From Pogona vitticeps (taxonomy: Eukaryota > Chordata > Lepidosauria > Squamata > Agamidae), in contig NC_135791.1 of NCBI RefSeq assembly GCF_051106095.1, positions 3,736,001-3,800,000 on the forward strand: a stretch of 64,000 nt of DNA, in the 5' to 3' direction. A program made the position numbers and the translations under genes. Below the pieces are notes generated by a model. That model did not search any database and was not told the DNA's origin. It was given only the letters and a program-made list of their open reading frames with translations. Below, piece by piece: positions 20,273-60,424 of the stretch; the stretch's first letter is position 1; every line of letters starts with the position of its first letter.

Positions 20273-23200
20273 ATGGGTGAGTTCTCATTTTGGGGTCCCT
20301 TCTTGCGGAGCGGAAATGTGTCCCTCCCCCCTCCGTGCTTTGCCGGCTCGGAGTTCGTCATTCGGCAGGAGGCTGAGGATTTTTGGCTGGAGAGGAGCAG
20401 CCCCCTGAATTACAGCAGAGGAATCCCTCGCCATTGAAGTCCTGCACCCAACTACAAATCTCCCAGGATTCCTTTAGGATGGAACCGCTTTGAAAGGGGT
20501 CTGTGTAATGTTGGCGAATTTGCGTTCCCTCCCAGCCACCCGGCTCTGCCTTCTTTTTGAGATTAAACCCCCCCCCCCGTGGGGGTGGGCCTTCAGCGGT
20601 GGGACAACCGCTTTTGTCTGCTTGAGCCGGTACAGCCAGGGGTGGAAAATGGGGGATGATGTGAGTTGTTGTCCTGTTGGGAGAGCCAGACATTGCATTG
20701 TGAAGTCAAACCTCATTTTATCTGTCCTGGAACAGGGCCCTCCCCTCCTCCTCCCCCCCCCCGTTCCCATAATGCTTCCGGACTCTGGTATTAAGGGGGG
20801 AAAACGCACCCAAAAGGGTGCCCAAAGCAGAACTTTCTGTTTACTTTGATTATGCACAGAAGGTGTGATTTTAGGCACCCCTCCTGCTTTCTCACCATTT
20901 TTCCTACACTAAGCAGCCCCTAATATTATATCCTGTCCTCAAGAGAGAGAGGAGGGACGCCAATCTCTTAATTCATTTTGCTGATGTTTTCGGCTGCATC
21001 TTCTCCAGCTTTTTTGTTGCTTGGCGAAAACCCAACAGGAATGGTGGCTGTTCCACGCAAAGCGTGGAAATTGAAATAATAATTATTTGAAATAATACCA
21101 AATCTGGGTCCTGATGACAATTTTTAGAGTATATAATTTAATTGTATTTTAATTGTCCTATCTTTTTATTGTATTTTAATTGTTGTAAGCCGTCCAGAGA
21201 CCTTTGGGTAGTGTGGGCAGCATATAAGTTACACACTTGCAAAAGAATTTGGCTTCACCTCATTTGGGTCACAGCGGTGCGTGTTCTGGTTGTGTATAGG
21301 CCAACCGTTACGGTAGTGGCTGCCAGCCTTGAGTCATCCAGGTGTTCTCGGACTGCAGTTCCCAGAAACCTCAGCCAGGAGAGCTGGTGGTAAAGGATTC
21401 TGGGAATTGCAGTCCAAGAACATCTGGGTGACCCAAAGTTGGGAACCACTACTGTAAAGGAAAGGGGCAAACTTTCGCACTCCCTTAACCTACGGCGAAA
21501 AAGGGACGTGGTGGCACTGCGGGCTAAACCGCAGAAGCCTGTGCTGCAGGGTCAGAAGACCAGCAGTTGTAAGATCGAATCCACGTGACGGAGTGAGCTC
21601 CCGTCGCTTGTCTCAGCTCCCGCCAACCTAGCAGTTCGAAAGCATGCAAATGCAAGTAGATCAATAGGGACCACTTCGGTGGGAAGGTAACAGCGTTCCG
21701 TGTCTAAGTCGCACTGGCCATGTGACCATGGAAGATTGTCTTCGGACAAACGCTTGCTCTATGGCTTGGAAACGGGGATGAGCACCGCCCCCTAGAGTCG
21801 GACAGGACTGGACAAAAATTGTCAAGGGGAACCTTTATCTAACCTACGGCGAAGGGGCTCCTCGCTTAAGGAAGAAGAAAGGAGGAAGCCCTCAGGAGAT
21901 ATTTCCACAACTTGCATGATTTCCACCCCTACACTTTTATTGCCTGATGTGTTCTGAGTCCCTGAATGCCTTGATGAAATGTCTTTCTTTCCTTTAGATA
22001 CCCTTTTTGGAGCTGTCGTGGGCTTGGGTGAGTCACCCATTAACATGACTTATGAACAGATGTGAGCATGGGAACGATGTACAGAAATGTTACGTTGGGC
22101 CCGTGGAAATAAAACAAGTTGATCCCCGATTCACAATTCCCTTAATGAGGAAGAGCAACTTTAAAAATCTGAAAAAGTCTGTGGCCTTGATCGGTCGTGG
22201 TGGAATTTAAAGGGCTCCCTGCCAAAAGGGAGGGAGTCCAAAGTTTGGTGAGGTAGTTGTAGCCACAAGGGTGTTGGAGGTTAAGCTCAAGTCCCATGGT
22301 GGAGATTTCAGAGCAAATGAGCTACCTGCCACCCATGCAGGTAACAGATTAGACTTACTAGCCCTGTTAACTGAGATGGAGGTGAATGTATTGGGCTCCA
22401 TTGTCTGAAACAATATTAAAGATGAGTGCCTTTTGGAGACCTTTCAGAGTCTTGCTGGGCTCATTCTGAGAGAGAAAGGAGGGTAGGGGAGATCTTGGTT
22501 CTCCAGATCCCCCAGTATGGATGCAGGCATCTCTAGTCCAGAAATTTAACTTTTACAAGCTCTTTGGGAAGAAATACTTCCAAGACTGTTGGATCTTGGC
22601 ATGGTTCATGCCCCCCCGATACTCACAGCAGCCCTGTGAAGGGCTGTGTGCTCCAGATATTTTAAGGATGTCACAGGGTCTTGGCTTATATGTGAACTGG
22701 GCCTGCTCATGTTGGAAGGGGAATATAACCATGCACAAACTAGGCTTCTGGAATGGCTAGTTGACCTTGACACCAAGTAGACATTAAGAGGAATTCTTTA
22801 CACTTATCCCGTTTGCCCTCTAATGGGATTTCTTGAGATAGCATGTGCTTCAAAAATTAAGACTTGCAAATTAAGCCCATACTTACTTCTCAGTAACCAA
22901 TCACAAAGAGAGCACGCTCAACGTACGAGCCAATGTAGAAAACCAGGCTACAGTGGGTCCCCTTTTTCAACATTGGAAGGAGCACCATCTACCAGCAGTG
23001 GGAAAATGTGTTGTCTAATTTGATCTGTAGACATAGGTGGGATAAATGGGCTGTCTTAATTAGACCTATGAAACCTAGATCTCCAGGTAAGCTGGACGAA
23101 TGGTTTCATTTGCGCCCCAGAAGGAAATCGCAAGAAGGCTAAGGCCTTTGGATTTTTCTTGCAAGCATATGACAGAATAGCACACGGCTTAGTCTTCTGT

Positions 23201-23557
23201 TCTCCAAACACAGGGGCGGCAGTGGTCGGTATCCCTCTGGCGGCCGGCGCCCTGGGTTTCACCGCCGGCGGGATTGCTGCTGGTTCCATAGCAGCCAAGA
23301 TGATGTCGGCGGCTGCCATTGCCAACGGTGGAGGTGTAGCTGCCGGTGGCGTGGTTGCCACCCTGCAATCCATTGGTAAGACGTCCGTCTGTTCCTGCTT
23401 TCCCATAATGCTGGGATTCAGCTCTCGGATCATCATCTTTTGTCTCAACCAAGTTTTCTTAGACTTCTTTTTCCTTCCAGGTGCGGCAGGAGTGTCAACG
23501 GCTATAGCTGCCCCAGCTACAGCTGTAGGGGCAGTGATCGGTTCCTTGAGCAGCTAG
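20273..23557 (+). CDS. ISG12-family interferon-inducible small membrane protein (IFI6/IFI27-like), gene 2
   Basis: Exons: 5' UTR plus ATG-G in 20212-20276 (CDS from 20273), then 21998-22027, 23214-23375 and 23481-23557. All introns are phase 1. The product is 90 residues: [38 protein letters not shown], the hallmark [15 protein letters not shown] and a C-terminus AVIGSLSS. The third coding exon is 162 bp, exactly as in gene 1, and the two proteins are clearly paralogues by tandem duplication. The ends differ: residues 2-12 and the last 24 are quite diverged, so the duplication is not recent. Role as for the family: interferon-induced membrane protein of ER or mitochondria influencing apoptosis and viral infection. 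Regulated by the ISRE promoter at 18172. Confidence 0.92.
21313..21451. mobile_element. hAT-like foldback MITE, copy 1
   Basis: Nearly palindromic: TAGTGGCTGCCAGCCTTGAG ... TTCTCGGACTGCAGTTCCC ... GAATTGCAGTCCAAGAACAT ... AGTTGGGAACCACTA. Same family as copies at 29436, 46838, 50642 and 54235; the last has a perfect 8-bp target duplication, as hAT elements make. Confidence 0.7.
21500..21839 (+). mobile_element. Full-length Sauria SINE with 14-bp target-site duplication
   Basis: TAACCTACGGCGAA at 21486-21499 is repeated perfectly at 21840-21853. Between them lie a tRNA-like head (GGTGGCACTGCGGGCTAAAC), the conserved body (CAACCTAGCAGTTCGAAAGC, GGTGGGAAGGTAACAGCG, GAGCACCGCCCCCTAGAGTC) and the Bov-B-like tail GTCAAGGGGAACCTTT. 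The perfect duplication suggests a fairly young insertion. It sits in the intron between the ATG-bearing exon and the 21998 exon of ISG12 gene 2. This family is restricted to squamates. Confidence 0.93.
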
Positions 23558-24043
23558 AAGATGCATCACGCCAACCCTCTTCTGTCCTCCTTTACAGGAT
23601 ACTTATTTCAAGACCCATTTTTTTGCCCCCAGCTGCATCAGTATAGACTTGTGTGCTTGTGGTTGGTAGTATATGCTGTACAATGTAGTGGTTCTCCATC
23701 CTTCAAATATTTTGAACTTCAATTTCCCTGGCCATGCAAACTCCTGGGTTGACCTACCTGATTGTCACATCTACACCCAAGGCATGGATGAAGAGGATGA
23801 TACACAGCAGAACCGGGAAACTGTAATTTCTAGGCTTTTAACTCCCAAAAGCTCTTGGCAATCATGGCCGGTTGAAATTCTAGAGTGGTCATCCAGTTAC
23901 TTGACTTTTCCAAGCTAGGTAAATCTTCAGCTTAGATATAAACGTCCCTTGAAACAAATACTGTGCATTTTGCTGATCCAGATAAATGGCACATGATCTT
24001 TACATTGGCACCAGTAGAATGGTGACAGTGACCCAGTCATTAA

Positions 24044-24662
24044 TAAATGACAGATTTTGATTGCAAAGTAGAAGCATACAGTGGTGCCTCCCTTCTTCGG
24101 GATCGCTATACGGAAACATACCTGATTGTTGCAATGGGGAAAACCCGCATTGCGAAGATCGGGTATTGCGGCGGCCATTTTGGAGCCGCCGAATAGCTGA
24201 TCGGCGGTTCCAAAATGGCCGCTGGAAGCCCGGAAATGGCTGCTGGCAGCCGTTTTTGCGCCCTGCCCTCGCTTAGCGAAGACGCGAAAATGGCTGCCGG
24301 CAATTGGAATCCTCGCTGAACGGGTAAGTAAGAAAGGTATTGGAACGCATTAAACTAAGTTTAATGCGTTTCAATACATTTCCCCTACCCGTTTAGCGAC
24401 AATTTCGCATAGCGAGGGTTAATCCGGAACAGATTAACCTCGCTATGCGGGGCACCACTGTAATTACGCTGTGATTTTCTTGTTTGCAATAAATACATCC
24501 TGGGTTATCATGGTAAACACACAGTGTATTCTAACTGGTTTCCATTAAAAGTGTGAGGCCAAGGACCACCTTGAATCTACTAAGCAGCTGTATCGTGTTA
24601 GTCAAGGTAGAAGAATGTGCTTCTAGCTGTGATGTTACTTGCATATAACCGCTTTTAATAAA
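24044..24662 (+). terminator. Candidate polyadenylation signals of ISG12 gene 2
   Basis: AATAAA occurs at 24044, 24488 and 24657. The first lies 490 bp after the stop and precedes the MITE at 24079. If it was the ancestral site, the later two add a MITE-containing 3' UTR. I cannot tell which is used. Confidence 0.4.
24079..24460. mobile_element. Tigger/pogo-like MITE, copy 3
   Basis: TA-flanked, ends CAGTGGTGCCTCCC and GCGGGGCACCACTG. Internal motifs GCGGCCATTTTGGAGC, TTCCAAAATGGCCGCTGG, GGAAATGGCTGCTGG and GAAAATGGCTGCCGG. Lies immediately 3' of the first AATAAA of ISG12 gene 2. Confidence 0.85.
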
Positions 24663-25295
24663 GCTATATTCTCAAGGATGCATCTAGGGTTTTTGATCTG
24701 TGTCTTGTAAAAGTCGGAAGTCGAGCAACCATGTGTTGCATCCTCTTGGTGACCCCATGCAAACTCTGCTAGGACCCTCTGCATGGCAAATCTCCAGTTT
24801 GGTATCCAGAGCCTATCGGTCACCTTAAATAACTTCAACTGTTTCAGGTGGTTATGTTGGCTGGCGTTTTCTCCTGCCGCCTGTTCAGATGCTTGGCCCC
24901 AGAAAGGGAGAAATGCTTTCCCCAAAGATGATGACTTGGCTGTAGGGATCTGCAGGTCAAGAATTGCATGACTGCTGTTGAAAGAAAGATCCTTCCATCC
25001 ATATAACCCTTTTGCAAGGGGGTGGGGGGAAAGAAGCTACATGAGAGGGTGAAATGTTCATGCCTAGCAGACAATAATTTGGCACTTTCAATAACGGATA
25101 GCATTAGAGCCAAAGGAATACACTTTGGTGCTGCTGTGTTAGAACAGAGCTATGAACCAACCTGGTCAGCTAGGAACCTTGCAGGTTGTCCTGCTATAGC
25201 AGCCTTCTGCAGGTGGATGCTTGGCCTTCTATTGTCGCTGAGCCCCGGGGCTAATGGGAACTGTAGTCTGCAACATCAGGCACGAATCGAGTTTA

Positions 25296-25361
25296 GGAAA
25301 GCCCCATTATAGTATTCAATACTATGTTGGAAAGCCCCATTATAGTATTCAATACTATGTT
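25296..25361. repeat. Perfect 33-bp tandem duplication
   Basis: Two identical 33-bp units (25296-25328 and 25329-25361), each starting GGAAAGCCCCATTATAG and containing the near-palindrome ATAGTATTCAATACTAT. Perfect identity indicates a recent local slip or a hairpin-driven duplication. Confidence 0.95.
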
Positions 25362-25568
25362 GCTGGCCCAACAAAGTAGGGCCTCTGCGTGTGATTCATC
25401 CAGTTTCTGGCAGAGTAGTTCAGTGGTTAGAAAAAGAATGCAGAACCCCTGAGTTCAAATCCTCATTCAACCACGAAGCTTATTGAAGGATCTTGAGTCC
25501 GTTGCATGCTTTTGCACTGGTCTACCTTGGGGTTTTCATAAGAGTAAAGTAGGGAGGAAAGCCAGGTA

Positions 25569-25996
25569 CAGTCATGCCCCGCTTAACGATTGCCCCGCAT
25601 TACGATGAATGCACTTTATGACGTTTTTACGATTGCAAAACGATGGTCTAAATGGGGGAATTTCGCTTAGTGACTGATCGGTTCCCTGCTTCGGGAACCG
25701 ATTTTCGCTTTATGACAATCAAAAACAGCTGTCGTTGGGTTTTCAAAATGGCCACCGGGTGCTTAAAATGGCTCCCTGCTGTGCTTAGGGACAGATTCTT
25801 TGCTATACAGGCACCGAAAATGGCCGCCGTATGGAGGATCTTCGCTGGACGGTGAGTTTTTACCCCATTGGAACGCATTGAACAGTTTTCAATGTGTTTC
25901 AATTGGGTTTTAAATTTGGCTTTACGATGTTTTCGCTTAACAGTGATTTTCCTGGAACGGATTATTGTCGGATTATTGTTAAGCGAGGCATCACTG
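25569..25996. mobile_element. Tigger/pogo-like MITE, copy 4
   Basis: TA-flanked, ends CAGTCATGCCCCGCTTAACG and GTTAAGCGAGGCATCACTG. Very similar inside to copy 2 (TTCAAAATGGCCACCGGGTG, GAAAATGGCCGCCGTATGG). Lies between the ISG12 pair and the ZMYM4 3' end. Confidence 0.85.
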
Positions 25997-26203
25997 TATA
26001 CCCTGTCTTGAGCTCAGCTCAAAGAAAAGCAGGCTAAAAAATGGAGCTAAGAAATAAAGGCACCATTTTCTTTACATGGACCCCACACTTCACAACGCCA
26101 TCTTTTCTGAAAAGGACTCTTGCCCTCGCAGAGCACAAAACAAAACACCTTCAAAGGCAGAAAGAAAACTTGGAACTCGTGCATCATATACAAATATACT
26201 GTT

Positions 26204-26209
26204 TTTATT
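26204..26209 (-). terminator. ZMYM4: Candidate ZMYM4 polyadenylation signal
   Basis: TTTATT on the plus strand is AATAAA for the minus-strand gene. On the minus strand it is followed by AACAGTATATTTGTATATGA, a plausible cleavage region. Other TTTATT occurrences nearer the stop (for example about 27130) could be earlier sites. Confidence 0.5.
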
Positions 26210-29090
26210 CTACGGGAATCTTTCAATTAACTTCTATCGAGGGAAAAAATGAGGGGGGGGGTATTTTTCTTCTTCATCTTTAAAGATTCAAACAAGATTT
26301 TTGGGTATTTCCCTTACTGCTTATTAATCCCTGAAGGGAAAAAAAATTAAAATAAAATTCACACAACTTCTAAGTGGAACAATAATAATTAAAAAAAAGA
26401 ACAACAACCAAAAAAACGGACAGACATAAATAGCTGCACTTGTTAGGGCTCCCCACATACTGTGGGTTTTCAGTTACAGATGAGGAGAACGACTCTGGGT
26501 AGACTTTTAACATGCAACCAAGACACCACTTAGTAATTTTTTTTTTCCTTACAGAGCCATACAGTAAAATTGTAATCTGTTAAGAAACATAAAAAGCTCA
26601 ATTTTTTTTAAAAAAAAAAAAGTGAGGGAAATTTTTTATTATTATTATTTTAAGTTCCAGAAAAACATATTTGCTGTTGAAATCCGTAACAGTTTATCTG
26701 CTATTTCACTACTAATTCATACAGCTACGTGGGAAGGCAGGGGAGGAAGAGATGGGGGGGGGGAGAAATGAGTGTTATAAAATGCAAGAGACCAAAAAAC
26801 AAAAAAAACTGGAGTTTTAACTGGAAATGTCACAGCTCAGTAACAACTCTTCCTTCCTGCGGCTTTCTAATTTTTTTTTACCTTGGGGTATAAAATGAAA
26901 TATGGAATTTGTGTTCCCAAATCATAAACACCGGGGTGGGGGTGGGGAGTTAGATCAGATATTACACAAATCAAATGGAGAGGAGGAAGAAGGTGCCTTA
27001 AAAAAATTATTTCACACAATTTTCGGTATTTCAAAAAATACACCAGTGAACGTCATTACAGGCAGGGGACCAAGGACCATCAAGGACACAACGAACAGCA
27101 AAAAGAGAACAAAAAGGCTAGGTTCTGATTTTATTGTTACCTTTGTTACTGTTAAAAAGAATACCTTCAAACACACGTACACACCCATACACACACCCAT
27201 ACACACACACACAAACAAAAGGTGTTTTTTGTTCAACGCTAGAGAGTTCAACCAGAGTGTTTTTTTAAAAAAAAAAGTCAAAAGAGTTCTCTTTTAGAAA
27301 TTGAATGGTTGGACAAAACTGCCAATAAAAACATACGTACAATTTTCTGCAGTTAAAAAATAGTTTGGATTTTCAAAGTGATCAGCAAGACAGAGAAAAA
27401 GTCTTAACGTCCGAGGGGCTGGGTGAAATGGATTTGACCTAGACAAAGGAGAAGCGCCCTGCATTTTGGAATTAAGTGTATGTGTGTCGGGGGGGGGGGG
27501 TAGATTTCTACTGGGGGGAGGTTGCGGGGAAATGGGGAGGTACACACGGGTGGACAGATTCAACCATCCCAAATCCTCCTTTGGAAGGGGACCTTATTTT
27601 TGCATGAATTCTCTGGACGAAGAGTTGGCAAAATGCCCCCTCCAGCTTTTTGGGGTGTGTGTGTGCATGTGTCAGAATGCAGTTGGGTTCTCCCGTTTTG
27701 TTTTTTTCAAAAGGAAGTTTGGGTAAATTGGAAAAAAAAAAGCAACCAGCAAAAATGACACGAACTTTGCATGCCCATCCCTCGAGAACTCATCAAAGGC
27801 AGGCAGATGTGGAAGAGAAGCTGCCACTGAGACGGGTTAAGAAAAAAAATGAAAATGTGATCGGGGGTAGGTTGGGGTGGGGAGGAGAAAAAATTCCTGC
27901 CAAACCGTTTCTGAGCCCCTTGGCATCCATCCGGGCAGCAGTCGAGTGCTGCAGGAAGAGGAAGGGGGGGGGGGAATTCTGCATCAAACCCTGTTTGATT
28001 CAGGTGTAGTGTCTTTCTTTGCACCTACACTCTGGAATTACTTCTCATGATAAAGTGATCTGCAAGCAGGCCTGGGCTAAATCCGAGGTGGGAAATGTCA
28101 CTTTTGGGAACTATGAATGCCAGGTTTTCCCCAGCCGGCACGACTTGATGGCCACGCTGGCTGGAGTTTCTGGCAGTTTTCCTCAAGAAAGAAAAGAAAG
28201 ACAGCGATCCTTCCCATTTCTGGGCTTTTCCCCCCTGCTGCCTTGGGATAAATGCAACAGAGCCAGTATTTCAAACAGGAGGAAAAACTTCCTAGCATTC
28301 CACTAGATTTCCCCCTACTGTGAACAAGCTGAGTCCTTTGACTCAGGTTTTTTTTTTGGGCTGGATCAGCCTTATTGAGCAATCCAATTGAATATGTCTT
28401 TCTTTTTTTTAAAAAAAAAGTATAAAAAAGAAAAAGGTAAGGAAGGCGAACTGGTAAATACGCTACAGACAGCGTTTCCACTGGTTTTCCACCAGACTAC
28501 GTTCTGCTTTCCATTCTACGGCAACGTGTTAGGAAACCCACCCCACCCACACCTGTGGGTCGCAGCTACACTGCTAAAGCCTCCCGGGGTGGGGTGGGTT
28601 TAAATCTAGCTTTCTTTGCTTCCAAGATTAGGAGGGAAGAATATACACAACCGGGTTCCTTTTACGAAAAGAAACAAAACAAAAAAAACAAAACAAAACA
28701 AAACCCCGGTAATTCATAATTGGTTTTTATCCCACTACAAGCACCACTTGGGGGGGGAGGCAGGAAGTGGGGGAGAAAGGAGTCCCGGGTTCAACTCGAG
28801 AGAGAGAGTGTTTTTCCAGATCCATCGCAGCCACGGAGCACCTCTTGGTCTTCTCGGGCCTTCTGCCGTTCAGCATCCTTTTGACGCGTCTTTTCGTTCC
28901 CGGCGGCGGCTCGTGCCACACGCCTTCCGAGGCGTGGCGGGACACGGAAAGGGACGGGCTTCCCAATGGCTGGATGTTATTCACAGTTTGGTGCTTTTCC
29001 AAGGTGTTTTTTTTAAAAAGGAAAAGGGGGGAAAGAAAGAAAGAAACCCAACAAAGCAGAGAAGGGCGAGCACCTCCGGCCGCCCAGCTT
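26204..29090 (-). other. ZMYM4: ZMYM4 3' UTR (predicted)
   Basis: About 2.9 kb of AT-rich sequence without repeats of the types seen elsewhere, between the ZMYM4 stop and the candidate poly(A) signal. This length is near that of the long human ZMYM4 3' UTR. It includes A/T-rich blocks (26330-26660), a CA-type tract at 27170-27210 and several minus-strand ATTTA motifs. In human, a segment of this 3' UTR was described as the cell-death-inhibiting RNA CDIR; whether that piece is conserved here cannot be judged by eye. Confidence 0.6.
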
Positions 29091-57070
<27,980 letters not shown>

Positions 57071-57989
57071 CTGTAAATAGAAAAAAGGAATCACATCATT
57101 ATCTTGTCTTGCTTATGTCCCCAGCACCCAGGTCTATACAAAACTGGCTTGGGGTTTATGTAGGGTTACTCAACAAGACAGTGGAAGACTGCCAGAACAA
57201 AAACCCTACAGTTTAAAGCCAGAATTAAGGTTCCTGTTGGTGTGAGTGCCATGAATCTGGGAAATGGAAAGCTCACAATGGATGCTCTGACAAATATATT
57301 CAACAGAAATCTTTGAGAAGATGGCCAAGCCCCTCTTGTGTAACTAGAAGAAGCTTTTTTTAAAAAGGGCCAGATGTGATACCTTTTGTTCCTGAATAGC
57401 AAGTACAAGATTGAGGCTGGAGATTCAGCTTCAATAGGTTTGTTACATTGCTCTGTATAAATAATATTTTAAACTGGGGTGGGTCAAGGTGTGGCTCTCT
57501 GGGTGTTAAGGGGATGCCAACATCCCTCACTATTGACTATGCCGACTAAGACCAATGGACTTGTAGGAAAGCGAAGAAGGCCATGATCTGTTTTAAGTCC
57601 ACAGTATGTCTTACTGCACCTCATTCCATAGGCATATATATATATTTTCTGAGCACCGTCTACGCATTTGTGTGCCATTCACATGAATTCCAAATTCAGT
57701 TTTTCAAATTGATAGTAGGAAGTATTCAGACCGACAGTAAATCATAATATTGTAGCTTTTTCAATCATGAGCTAAAGCCAACTGTGGGTCAGCACTAGAA
57801 TAGACTCAGTGACGGTGCCGTTATGCTGCAGATTTGTATCAGATTCAGCTCCAATGTATTTTAAATCAATTTGTAGTCACGTGGCTTTTGTAGTGCTATG
57901 TGTGTTCACTTTGAAAAGTATTACTCAGATACAAAGTAGGCACTTAAAGCTCCTGCATTTCTCTCTCTCTCTTTAAAAAAATATTATTA

Positions 57990-58135
57990 TTTATTTTATT
58001 TATTTGTTTAATAAAATTTTACCTCACCTGTCTCCTTTAAAGAACCCAAAATTTAAGTGGCAAATTGGTACAGTGCAAAATGCAGTGCTAAAGTTAAAAA
58101 TGAATTTAAAAAATATTTCAGACAGACGGCAGTCT
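57990..58135 (-). repeat. L2-like LINE 3' tail
   Basis: TTATTTATTTGTTTAATAAA then TTTTACCTCACCTGTCTCCT is the inverted LINE tail. In the 5' intron of ZMYM4. Confidence 0.5.
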
Positions 58136-58235
58136 CTCTGACATTGAAACCCACAAAGGGGCGTTCACATTGCCTGAAGCGATGCATAAAGAATTGATTT
58201 CAGAAACATGTTAAATTAAAAAGCCCCAGCCAGCC

Positions 58236-58307
58236 TCCTCCTCCTCCTCCTTTCCTCATCCTCTTCCTCCTCCTCCTCCTCCTCCTCCTCCTCCTCCTCC
58301 TCCTCTT
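58236..58307. repeat. (CCT)n microsatellite
   Basis: Interrupted CCT/CTT tract of about 24 units. In the 5' intron of ZMYM4. Confidence 0.9.
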
Positions 58308-59844
58308 TTTAAAATCAGTTTGTGGTAAAAAGAAGAAGCAGGCTTCACGGTGTGTCGTGTAGCTGGGATTTTTCAAACTGATTTTAATTACGCAAAACCA
58401 TGTTCAACAGCGGTTTTTCTTGTCAGCGTAACTGCGCCCAAAGTTGACAGTACTTACACAGGTCCTAACAAATCCTAATCATTCAATGGATCTCCTCTAG
58501 TTGAAATGAATAATTAGATTTAGCTTCTTCTTTCTACTTAACATCATTTGATTGAATTAGTCATGTTTTTTAGTGCTCTGTTCAACATATACAAAAGGGA
58601 TATCCATTTACTCGTGAGACCCAGATGTCTCCTGGTGAAAAATGTTCATGGCTGATGCTCAAGGCATCTTGTACTGAACTCACTCAGTTCTAAAATCACC
58701 AAAGTGTGTTCTGTATTATAGCAGTCATACAATTATTGTGGTGGGCTGAGTTGGTAACTGGAGCAAAAAGTAACAAATTTTAATAAATCCAGAATCAATT
58801 CAGGAATGCTGATCACAAGAAAGAAGTTAAAATACACTAGTTCTTGCTTGGCTATGCAGATTAGAAGAGGTATTGTAAAAAAATCAGCAATTTGGTTCTG
58901 GACGGGAAAAGAATGTAGCATGCAAAACTGTAATAGACAACTCTTAGCAATTACTATTATAAAGTTGGCAATGCTAATAATTTAAGAGGGGGAAAACGAG
59001 ATTGTCTCAAGCTTGGTTTATGCAGCAAAATGCAAATAAAATTATCTTGGGAACATTTACTGCTCAAAAGAGACTATTGGCTCAGTATGCATGAAATTAT
59101 TAAGCAAGGCATACTCTAACATTAAAAGACATGGAAGGCAGCCTTGGGCAACTAATTTTGTGTGCTATTAAATGACAACAAACATTGGTTATTCAATTTA
59201 CAATTACTTCCAAGGAAATGTAAAAATGCCTCTACTTTTTTGAAGCTCTAGTACAAAAATAACATAAAAGACCCTTAATTGTCTACAATCTTTCTTAATG
59301 TTGGGGGGGGGGTGCCATTTGCCTTTTGACCTCAGATGGCAAAATGGCTTGCACTGACCATTTTTTTAAGACTGGGCTAATATTTACTGAGCAATTAGTA
59401 TTTTTAAAATTACAGTTCTTTAAACATAGAAGTCTTTTTTTAAAATTCAGTTTTTCTGATATGAGACACACATAAAGAGCAGCTGGAAGTGTGTTTCAGA
59501 GTACTACATTGATGTAGACCCAAATATTAACGTATATTTTATAAAGTGCATGACACCCCATTCCAGAAAGCAGAAAAATGAAGATTTTTATCCATTTATG
59601 TTCAGCAGACAGCCCAAGACAGATAACCTACAGGCTATGAACAACCTTCAAAATTTTAGCTTTAGGGACAACTTATTCCAAACTTCAGATGACAGAAAAC
59701 AAAACGGACTCACCGTTGTGAAGTGACTCTGGGAAATTGTCCAGACCTTTCAGTGGGGCTTACTTCCGAGTAACCTGCATAGGATAATAGTTTATAGCAG
59801 CTACAATTCCAACCTTTCATCCCTTTCCCATGCAGAAGACATCT

Positions 59845-59900
59845 GACTTACTTATTTATTCAGAATATTTTACCCCACCTTTCTCCTTTAAAGGGGTGCA
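59845..59900 (-). repeat. L2-like LINE tail fragment
   Basis: TTACTTATTTATTCAGAATA then TTTTACCCCACCTTTCTCC. Short and diverged. Confidence 0.5.
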
Positions 59901-60424
59901 CGCATTACTTCTGAGTAACGTCTTTATCACTGTTCCTGCTCTTTCCTTCCCCCTCCTTCCTTCAGTACCGTGCCATCATCCACCACCCCTTTTGCAGTGC
60001 AAAGGAGACACTTCCTTTCCCTGCCACACAGAAGAGCAGAGCAGCGGATGGGTTTCTCGTGTTCCATTTTCCGAAAGAAAAACTAAGTTGCCTTCCAAAC
60101 TCTCCCATCAGAGACACGAAAAGGGATCAGAGCCTGTTGCGACATAACATTGTTTTAAGAAAGGCACTGGTGGCCCTAGTATCTTCACATGACTCCCTCA
60201 ATGGCAAATTCCATGGCAACTACCCCACAATCTGTCTCTAAACCACCACCACCCCATTAGTATACCATGACTGTACTCCTTGTCCAAATATTCCTAATTC
60301 AGCGACAGCTTCAACCTTGGACAGAAAATCCAATAAAACATTTGTCCTTTGCTTAGGTAGTTCCCACCCATTAATACCATGAATGTATATGGCACTCTAC
60401 AGTGTTTCATGAGCAAAAAGGAGT

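Larger units (their letters stand above)
57071..60424. other. ZMYM4: 5' intron of ZMYM4, largely unannotated
   Basis: Apart from two L2 tails and a CCT microsatellite I see no exon or element. The sequence is AT-rich and unique in appearance. No convincing splice-bounded conserved ORF was found on either strand. Confidence 0.5.

Noticed and set aside
21500-21600. tRNA gene suggested by the tRNA-like head
   Set aside because: It is the head of a Sauria SINE with SINE body, tail and target duplication, not a free tRNA gene.
25296-25361. Direct repeats as a possible CRISPR array
   Set aside because: Only two adjacent units without spacers, in vertebrate DNA.
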